NCBI GenBank assembly: GCA_052143575.1
Contig: JBKQSP010000033.1
Span: 12,594 to 76,593, forward strand
Direction: 5' to 3'
Source of the DNA: JAKACA01 sp052143575
GTDB taxonomy: Bacteria; Actinomycetota; Acidimicrobiia; Acidimicrobiales; Bog-793
DNA length: 64,000 nucleotides
Shown: one piece after another, positions 58,352 through 64,000 of the stretch
Numbering within the stretch: the stretch's first letter is position 1
How the letters are laid out: each line of letters starts with the position of its first letter
The notes under the pieces: model-generated
Databases searched by the model: none
Told to the model about the DNA's origin: nothing
Seen by the model: the letters and a program-made list of their open reading frames with translations, nothing else
Program-made: the position numbers and the translations under genes

Positions 58352-59920
58352 GTGATGAGCGACTCAGACGAAGAAAACAAGCCTTCCGGTGAGCAGGAAC
58401 CCTGGGGCTGGCAGTCCTGGAGTTGGCAGCAGCCGGCCGAGGGCGCCGACCTGACCAGCCACTCAGGTAGCCCGGCGGACACGGATCCGCTCGGGCAGGC
58501 CGGTCCCTTCGAGCACACTGCGCCCCTCGGGGCCGCCACCTTCGGGGATCCAGGGCCGTATCGCCCGGCGTCGAGCGCAGGCGCGTGGCGTCCTGGGTCA
58601 CCGGTGACGCCCGTCGGCGGTCGTGTCGGTGGAAGCGGAACCTACGGGTTCCCGGAGGCGCCCCCAACGGAGCCACCTCGCCGCCGGCGGCGTGGACTGC
58701 TGCTGGGGGCCGGCGTGCTGTTGCTCGGCGTTGCCACTGCCGCCGGCATCGGCATCGGCCATGTCGTCTGGCCGCCGACCTCCTCGGCCGCCTCTGCGCC
58801 GAGTGGCACCACCTCGCCCGGCAGCTCGGGCGGTTCATCCTCAGGACTGCCGCCGTTCTCCGGCGGCTACCCATTCGGCCAGTCACCGTCCGGCTCGGGT
58901 AGCAGGTCGTCGGGTTCCACTGGCGGTACCTCTCAGGCCAGCGGAAGTCCCTCCGATGTCGCCTCGATCGCCGCCAAAGTCGATCCGGCGCTCGTCGACA
59001 TCAACTCCACCTTCAGCTATCAGCAAGCCCAGGGTGCCGCCACCGGGATCGTTCTCACCTCGAGCGGCGAGGTTCTCACGAACAACCACGTCGTCAACGG
59101 GGCCACCAAGATCAGCGTCACCGACATCGGCAACGGGAAGACCTACAACGCAACCGTCGTCGGCTACGACGCCACCCACGACATGGCGGTGATCCAGCTG
59201 CAAGGTGCTTCCGGGTTGGCGACGGCTTCGTTCGCCGACTCCTCGAAACTGGCCGTCGGCGAGTCGGTCGTGGCGCTCGGCAACGCCGGCGGCTTGGGTG
59301 GCACACCGTCGAGCGCCGGCGGATCCATCACGGCGCTCAACCAGTCCATCACCGCCAGTGATGACCTCAACGGAACGAGCGAGCAGCTTTCCGGGCTCAT
59401 CCAGGTCAATGCAGATATCCAGCCCGGCGACTCGGGCGGCTCGCTCGTGAACAACGCCGGTCAGGTGATCGGGATGGACACTGCCGGTTCGAGCGGGTAC
59501 TCCATACAGTCCTCCGCCTCGCAGGGCTACGCCATTCCGATCGACGAGGTGCTCGCCACGGCTGCGGCCATTGAGGCGGGACACGGTTCCTCCGTCGTCC
59601 ACGTCGGCGCGACGGCGTTTCTCGGAGTCTTGATCACCTCGTCTGGCGGCCAGGGCGGCTACTTCGGCAGTGGAGGCAGCTCCACTGCTTCGGGAGCGCT
59701 CCTCAGCGGCGTCGTGAGCGGAGGCCCAGCGGCGACCGCTGGCCTGGCTGCCGGCGACGTCATCACGTCGTTCGACGGCCAGACCGTCACCTCGGAGTCC
59801 ACGTTGAGCACCGTGATGGTCGGGCTCCACCCTGGTGACAAGGTGGAGGTTGGGTGGGTCGACACATCAGGTCAGTCGCACACCGCCACCGTGCAGCTTG
59901 CCAGCGGGCCCGCCGCCTGA
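58352..59920 (+). CDS. HtrA/DegP-like membrane-anchored serine protease with PDZ domain
   Basis: 522 residues. A ~110-residue polar cytoplasmic leader rich in Gln, Trp, Pro, one membrane helix (GLLLGAGVLLLGVATAAGIG), a Gly/Ser linker, then a trypsin-type protease: His in LTNNHVVNG, Asp in DATHDMAVIQL, Ser in PGDSGGSLVN. A PDZ domain (~420-515) follows with SGALLSGVVSGGPAATAGLA and GDVITSFDGQTV. A cell-envelope quality-control protease. GTG 58352 or ATG 58355 is the start. Confidence 0.92.
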   Translation: MMSDSDEENKPSGEQEPWGWQSWSWQQPAEGADLTSHSGSPADTDPLGQAGPFEHTAPLGAATFGDPGPYRPASSAGAWRPGSPVTPVGGRVGGSGTYGFPEAPPTEPPRRRRRGLLLGAGVLLLGVATAAGIGIGHVVWPPTSSAASAPSGTTSPGSSGGSSSGLPPFSGGYPFGQSPSGSGSRSSGSTGGTSQASGSPSDVASIAAKVDPALVDINSTFSYQQAQGAATGIVLTSSGEVLTNNHVVNGATKISVTDIGNGKTYNATVVGYDATHDMAVIQLQGASGLATASFADSSKLAVGESVVALGNAGGLGGTPSSAGGSITALNQSITASDDLNGTSEQLSGLIQVNADIQPGDSGGSLVNNAGQVIGMDTAGSSGYSIQSSASQGYAIPIDEVLATAAAIEAGHGSSVVHVGATAFLGVLITSSGGQGGYFGSGGSSTASGALLSGVVSGGPAATAGLAAGDVITSFDGQTVTSESTLSTVMVGLHPGDKVEVGWVDTSGQSHTATVQLASGPAA

Positions 59921-60014
59921 GTCCCTCTCGAGGGCGCTGCCCCACTCCTTGACGTCGCCGGGTTGCCGCCGGCCCGGACCACGTCAGTTACGGTCGACCA
60001 TTCGTGATGCCAAT

Positions 60015-60042
60015 TTGCGCTAGTTAGCAATCTAGCTATACT
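60015..60042 (+). promoter_or_regulatory. Probable leaderless promoter and operator of the ArsR gene
   Basis: TTGCGC (60015-60020) and TATACT (60037-60042) are spaced 16 bases and the ATG follows at 60049, so transcription should start at or next to the start codon. GCTAG-TTAGCAAT-CTAGC (60019-60036) is an inverted repeat over the spacer. An ArsR-type repressor bound there would block its own promoter. Confidence 0.6.
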
Positions 60043-60048
60043 TGGGCG

Positions 60049-60408
60049 ATGGTAGATGACGCGAGCGTGTTCCGGGCATTAGCGGATCCCACCCGCCGAC
60101 AGATCCTCCAAGATCTCCGGGACGGCGAGCGAAGTGCCGGCGACATAGCCGCCCGTTTTCCAATCAGCGGGCCGTCCGTATCGCGCCACTTGAGCCTGCT
60201 CAAAGCAGCCGGCCTGATCCAGGAACGCCGGGATGCCAACCGGATCTACTACCAACTCGTCGAGGAGCGGCTCGCCTTGTGCGTTGGCGGCTTCCTCTCC
60301 GCCGTGTGCCCCGAGCAGATCGTTCTCCGCCACAAGCTCCGTGGGAGCCGTGACGCAGCGCCGCCACGTGGTGCCGCCAAGAAGGCGGGATCTGGAAAGG
60401 GGGCGTGA
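60049..60408 (+). CDS. ArsR-family helix-turn-helix regulator
   Basis: 119 residues. Winged helix DDASVFRALADPTRRQILQD, PISGPSVSRHLSLLKAAGLI and QERRDANRIYYQL, typical of ArsR regulators without the Cys metal site (no CxC). The Ala/Lys tail is polar. ATG 60049 follows the -10 directly. The stop overlaps the DUF2071 start (GTGA), so they are one operon. It presumably represses itself and the partner, as in ArsR-SRPBCC/DUF2071 pairs. Confidence 0.9.
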   Translation: MVDDASVFRALADPTRRQILQDLRDGERSAGDIAARFPISGPSVSRHLSLLKAAGLIQERRDANRIYYQLVEERLALCVGGFLSAVCPEQIVLRHKLRGSRDAAPPRGAAKKAGSGKGA

Positions 60409-60410
60409 TC

Positions 60411-60982
60411 ATGCGCCAGGTCGAGTGCACCATCGAGCGCCGCCTCCTCGTGAATTACCGCATCGATCCGGACGTTCTCGGTTCGCTGTTGCCCAATGAC
60501 GTTCGCGCGCAGATCGTCCGCGGTTCGGCGGTGGGCGGCGTGTGCTTCCTACGTCTCGCCCACTTGCGTCCCCGCTCACTCCCGTCGTGGTCGGGCCTTC
60601 GGACCGAGAACGTCGCGCACCGCTTCGCGGTGGAGTGGGATGGCGCCGACGGCGTCGTCGCCGGCGTCTACGTTCCCCGCCGGGAGACCGATTCCCGGTT
60701 GGCGGCGTGGTCGGGCGGCCGCCTCTTTCCCGGCGTCTACCGAATGAGTCGCGATCGTGTCTCGAGGGCGTAAGGCTTCAGTGCGACCGGTGGGCTGCCG
60801 AACCGCTCGAGATCGACGAGATGCGCTCCGCTGTCTTCGACGACCTTGCCTTCTTCCCGCCGGGGACCTGCGCCCTCGACTCAGCGCTCGTGATGCACGA
60901 CCTGGACTCGCAGTTCGTGGTCGATGAGCACCGTCGCGTCCTCGACAGCGATGGAGTGCCCTCGAGCGTCGGTGCGCCGTGA
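60411..60982 (+). pseudogene. DUF2071 family gene, frameshifted
   Basis: The first frame from ATG 60411 gives MRQVECTIERRLLVNYRIDP, VCFLRLAHLRPRSLPSWSGL, and GVYVPRRETDSRLAAWSGGR, ending with a stop at 60771-60773 after a few unmatched residues. The C-terminal part of the family continues in another frame: RSAVFDDLAFFPPGTCALDS, then ALVMHDLDSQ, to 60980-60982. Between the frames (around 60750-60780) conserved sequence is missing, so a deletion with frameshift is likely. Function of DUF2071/YqjF proteins is unknown. Its ArsR partner is intact. Confidence 0.75.
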
Positions 60983-61200
60983 AGGATCTGGGCCGGAACG
61001 GAGTGCTCCAGTTCAGCGCTTGGTGGTCGGTGGCCGGATCGGTCGCCACGGCGCTCCAGTCAGACTGAGCTGGCAGGGGTTGGCCCGAAATTGTGGGATG
61101 GACTATGGGATCCCAGCGCGGTCATCGCCGGTGCACTGGGTGCGTCCCACGGCAAGCGCTCCTTCTCGCACCGACCGACGACTGCAGGGGAGAATGGGAC

Positions 61201-62160
61201 GTGGTGCCTCATCGGGTCGTCGAGAAGCAGGCGCGTGAGTTCCTGGCCGGCAAGTACGGTGCGGTCGACGAGCTGCGACCACTCGGGGGCGGCTTCTGGT
61301 CTTCCGCTTACTCCTTCTCGCATGCCGGCCGTGCGCTGGTCGTCCGCTTCGGGGCCAACAAGGATTGGTTCGAAGCCGACAGGGCGGCCATGGCGTTCGC
61401 CTCACCGGCCCTGCCAGTGCCCGAGGTGGTCGAAATCGGCGATGCCTTCGGGGGCGCTTACGCCGTCTCAGCCCGCCACTACGGGACCAACCTTGAGGAC
61501 GTCCGACCCGACCAGCGCGATGTTGCCGGCCCGATGCTGGCGTCGCTGCTCGGGGCGCTCTACCGGGTGCCGAAGAGCCCGGACCTGCCTGTCGGCTGGC
61601 ACTGGCGGCCACCTCGGGGCGACCTGACCTGGCGGAGCTGGCTCTACGAGCACCTCGCGGACGACCCGAACCCGGACGTTCACGACTGGCGGGCAGCCCT
61701 TGCCGCTCAGGGCGAGGCCGACCGGATCTTCAGGGCCTGTGAGGCACGCGTCCGCGACCTCGTCGAAGCCTGCCCCGAGCGGCGTGACCTGGTTCACGGG
61801 GACCTCCTCCATGCCAACGTCCTCGTGGCCGAGGATGCCAGCCGCCCCAGCGCCGTCTTCTCCTGGAAGTGCTCGGTTCGCGGTGACTTCTTGTTCGACG
61901 TTGCCTGGTGCACCTTCTGGTCCCCCTGGTACCCGGGGATCTCGGCTGCTGACCCATGGAGCCACATCCGACAGGAGCCCTCGGTCCGAGACGACGCCGA
62001 CGCTTGGGTCGACGCCCCTCTGCGGCACCATTGCTACGAGCTGCACATCGGAGCCACGCACCTTGGCTGGAACGCCTGGGTCGGCGATGTCGAGGCGTTG
62101 CAAAAGGTCGCTGATTATTTGACCGAGGTGCTCGAACGGGGACCGCTCCCACCTCGTTGA
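61201..62160 (+). CDS. Aminoglycoside phosphotransferase-like kinase
   Basis: 319 residues of the APH/choline-kinase fold. Nucleotide-binding start LRPLGGGFWSSAYSFSHAGR, catalytic loop LVHGDLLHANVLV, then metal-site region RGDFLFDVAWCTFW. The usual acidic IDW... reads FSWKCSVRGD, so the DFG-like Asp is shifted; confidence in activity is lower. C-terminal helix YELHIGATHLGWNAWVGDVE is family-typical. GTG 61201 (or 61204) follows AGGGGAGAATGGG. Target unknown, as for most chromosomal APH-like proteins; resistance should not be assumed. Confidence 0.8.
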   Translation: MVPHRVVEKQAREFLAGKYGAVDELRPLGGGFWSSAYSFSHAGRALVVRFGANKDWFEADRAAMAFASPALPVPEVVEIGDAFGGAYAVSARHYGTNLEDVRPDQRDVAGPMLASLLGALYRVPKSPDLPVGWHWRPPRGDLTWRSWLYEHLADDPNPDVHDWRAALAAQGEADRIFRACEARVRDLVEACPERRDLVHGDLLHANVLVAEDASRPSAVFSWKCSVRGDFLFDVAWCTFWSPWYPGISAADPWSHIRQEPSVRDDADAWVDAPLRHHCYELHIGATHLGWNAWVGDVEALQKVADYLTEVLERGPLPPR

Positions 62161-62344
62161 GGATCACGTGGAGACATGCCAGGACGGTGTGCTCCCGGTT
62201 CGGATGACCCGGCGCGTCCGGGGGAACGCAGAGAGGCTCCAGCTCCTCGGGCGTCAGGATGGCGATCGTGTGCTCGACCTCGTCCATCCGGGCACGACGG
62301 ACGTCGAGGGCTTCGTCCCGCGAAGCGTCGCTGGCCCATCCGGT
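62153..62344 (-). pseudogene. DinB-family fragment
   Basis: About 64 residues on the minus strand resemble the middle of a DinB/DUF664 protein: TGWASDASRDEALDVRRARM, HTIAILTPEELEPLCVPPDA and VLACLHVILNE. The start, the N-terminal helices and the C-terminal His-pair helix are missing, and there is no ribosome site. It lies between the kinase-like gene and the DHFR-like gene and overlaps the former by 8 bases. Confidence 0.6.
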
Positions 62345-62349
62345 GCTGG

Positions 62350-62931
62350 TCAGGCGTTGACGGCGTTGGTGCTCGGGGGCCCGGCCAGAATCGTCGGAAG
62401 GTACTCCAGCAGTTGGATGCGGCCATCGAAGGTGCGGCTGCTGATCATGTCGAGAGCAACATCGGGATAGCCGTCGTAGATCCGCTCGCGGCCGCTGTTT
62501 CCGGTAATGACGGGAAAGACAACCACCCGATAGCGGTCCACGAGCCCGGCCTTCAGGAGAGAGCGGCACAGGGTGAGGCTGCCGATGGTGCGCATCGACT
62601 GGGAGCTGCTCTCCTTCATCTCTCGCACGGCCTCGAGGGGGTCTCGAGCCACGAGTTGGGTGTTCACCCAGGAGAGAGGCTCGCTCAACGTGGTCGAGAA
62701 GACGACCTTCGGCATGCTCGCGAGGGCATCGGTGCCTGGCTCGCCCTCAGCGGCGAATCCAGACATGACGCGGTAAGTCGTTGCGCCCATCAAGACCGTG
62801 TAGTCGGCTTCGGGCTGTTCTCCCAACCACGCGAGGTACTCGGGTCCTTCCAGCCCCCACCAGCCCGGCCAGCCCTCGGCGGCCGCGTAGCCATCGAGTG
62901 AGCTGATGAAGTCGATAAGAAGTTCTGGCAT
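62350..62931 (-). CDS. Dihydrofolate reductase-like (RibD C-terminal) family protein
   Basis: 193 residues. LLIDFISSLDGYAAAEGWPG at the N-terminus, VLMGATTYRVMSGFAAEGE, PKVVFSTTLSEPL, TIGSLTLCRSLLKAGLVDRY and RVVVFPVITGNSGRERIYDG are the signatures of the NADPH-binding RibD_C/DHFR-like family common in actinobacteria. Likely an NADPH-dependent reductase, substrate unknown. ATG 62931. Downstream on the same strand is the DinB fragment, which may have been its partner. Confidence 0.88.
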   Translation of the reverse strand: MPELLIDFISSLDGYAAAEGWPGWWGLEGPEYLAWLGEQPEADYTVLMGATTYRVMSGFAAEGEPGTDALASMPKVVFSTTLSEPLSWVNTQLVARDPLEAVREMKESSSQSMRTIGSLTLCRSLLKAGLVDRYRVVVFPVITGNSGRERIYDGYPDVALDMISSRTFDGRIQLLEYLPTILAGPPSTNAVNA

Positions 62932-63170
62932 CGTCGTGTCCTTGTCCTTGGATCTCAGGGAAGGGCTCCCGGTTTCTCTACCGCGAAGGTAGGACGCGGT
63001 GAGGACGTCCGACGAGGCGGGAACTCATCGCCCTTCTCGTTACGGGCGGACCGTCCGCTCCGGGCGTGGAGTGGGGCGCGAAGCAGAACTGACGCTCCGA
63101 ACACGGCTCCGCGTCTACCCAGTCGGAGTGCCGAACGACCGCTCCGCATGCGTGGGAACTCCGCGCGAGA

Positions 63171-63812
63171 GTGAGTCGCGTGAAGCTCTCGGGTACTCCA
63201 TCGGCGTCACGGCCAGACATCATGCGCTGGAACCACAATATTCACTACGGCCGCGAACTACTCGCCTCGATCTCCCCCGGGGCCGTCGACGCGCTCGATG
63301 TCGGCTGCGGCGAGGGTTGGCTTGTCCGTGAACTGCGCGGTGTCGTCGACCACGTCGTCGGGATCGACCCAGACTCATCGAGCATTTCGATTGCGCGGAA
63401 CTATGGCGAGATCGAAGGGATCACGTACCTCGAAGGCGACTTCCTGTCCCAGCCATTCGACCCCGCGTCCTTCGACTTCATCACGAGCGTCGCATCGCTT
63501 CATCACATGGACGAGGAAGCGGGACTGCACCGAATGTCAGAGCTCCTCCGCCCTGGCGGCACGCTCGGTGTAGTTGGGCTCGCAAGAAGCCGCTCGCCGC
63601 ATGACGTTGTCTGGGACATCGCCGGCATCCTCCCGACCCGGGTCCACAAGCCCATCAGGAATCACTGGGAGACACCGGCTCCCAAGATCTGGCCTCCACC
63701 GCACTCCTACCGCGAGATCGAGAAGCTTTCGCGCTCAGTGCTGCCGGGCTGCCAGTTCCGTCGGCGCGCGATGTTCCGCTATGTCTTGACTTGGACGAAG
63801 GCGTCGGGGTGA
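63171..63812 (+). CDS. Class I SAM-dependent methyltransferase
   Basis: 213 residues. Motif I VDALDVGCGEGWLVREL, acidic end VGIDPDSSSISIARNY, then ITYLEGDFLSQPFDPASFDF and SVASLHHMDEEAGLHRMSEL. The core is a Methyltransf_11 type. A tail PHSYREIEKLSRSVLPGCQF follows. GTG 63171 or GTG 63180 is the start; neither has a strong ribosome site. Upstream 62932-63170 holds no gene I can see. Small-molecule substrate likely but unknown. Confidence 0.82.
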   Translation: MSRVKLSGTPSASRPDIMRWNHNIHYGRELLASISPGAVDALDVGCGEGWLVRELRGVVDHVVGIDPDSSSISIARNYGEIEGITYLEGDFLSQPFDPASFDFITSVASLHHMDEEAGLHRMSELLRPGGTLGVVGLARSRSPHDVVWDIAGILPTRVHKPIRNHWETPAPKIWPPPHSYREIEKLSRSVLPGCQFRRRAMFRYVLTWTKASG

Positions 63813-63914
63813 ACGTTCGCCGCAGTCGGACGAACCGAGCTGATAGAGCGGAGGCACGCAAAGATCGTCCCGCCGAACGGGATGGGTGGTCGGCCAGAAG
63901 GTAAAGTCCCTGGT

Positions 63915-64000
63915 GGAGGGATGGCAGAGCGGACGATTGCGACGGTCTTGAAAACCGTTGGGTGATGAGCCCCGGGGGTTCGAATCCCCCTCCCTCCGCC
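63915..64000 (+). tRNA. tRNA-Ser (anticodon TGA), 3' end at window edge
   Basis: Acceptor GGAGGGA/TCCCTCC, D arm with GGCAGAGCGG, anticodon loop CTTGAAA (TGA) closed by ACGGT/ACCGT, a long variable arm (TGGGTGATGAGCCCCG region) as expected for serine, T-loop GGGGGTTCGAATCCCCC. Discriminator G at 63998, followed by CC, so CCA is probably encoded and cut by the window end. Reads UCA and related codons. Confidence 0.95.

Noticed and set aside
61201..62160. Calling the kinase-like gene an antibiotic resistance gene
   Set aside because: The fold is shared with many unrelated kinases and the metal-binding acidic motif is altered; no support for a drug substrate.

Overview
The window is high-GC DNA with long overlapping ORFs, GTG starts and ATGA/GTGA stop-start junctions. 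The gene content points to an actinobacterium: aa3 oxidase plus qcrCAB, clpS next to DUF2017, a SenX3/RegX3-like pair with phoU, SCO6880-type conjugation genes and an FMN riboswitch of actinobacterial type. Acidimicrobiia or a neighbouring deep-branching class is my best guess; this is inference from gene content, not phylogeny.

Layout. (1) 1-2100: right end of an integrative element (relaxase tail, excisionase, tyrosine integrase) abutting the 3' end of tRNA-Glu. (2) 2.3-6.7 kb: a minus-strand, translationally coupled chain ctaA-clpS-DUF2017-S51-like fusion, divergent from ctaB. (3) 6.7-12.0 kb: methyltransferase, TetR, ABC exporter, and an OmpR/PhoR-type two-component system. (4) 12.1-18.1 kb: a five-gene conjugation (type IV secretion) module with no relaxase, lying between the two-component system and phoU. 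(5) 18.2-20.1 kb: bluB remnant, phoU with a candidate PHO box, broken DinB gene. (6) 20.1-28.0 kb: fused 2-oxoacid dehydrogenase E1 and a divergent acyl-CoA/beta-oxidation operon with its own TetR and two matching inverted repeats. (7) 28.2-44.3 kb: tatA, MBL hydrolase, ctaCDF, heme genes hemE-hemH-hemY with lnt, and ctaE-qcrCAB. Together with ctaA/ctaB this covers most of the heme and terminal respiratory chain. Broken tesB and an internally deleted cobT sit among them. (8) 44.4-53.9 kb: SGNH lipoprotein, TetR/methyltransferase pair with a palindromic operator, beta-helix surface protein, tRNA-Thr, sqdB, Thr-rich surface protein, larB-larC. (9) 54-64 kb: pheA, two DJ-1 superfamily genes, FMN riboswitch with a ribE-ribB fusion, HtrA-like protease, ArsR with a broken DUF2071 gene, kinase-like gene, DinB remnant, DHFR-like gene, methyltransferase, tRNA-Ser.

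Themes worth attention: (a) both halves of dimethylbenzimidazole handling (bluB and cobT) are wrecked in the same 64 kb; (b) a conjugation apparatus interrupts what is often a phosphate-regulation neighbourhood; (c) an unusual fusion of an S51/GATase-like domain to a cysteinyl-tRNA synthetase-like tail in a ClpS operon; (d) Lnt has Ser where the nucleophilic Cys should be; (e) six decayed genes in total, showing active gene loss or sequence errors.
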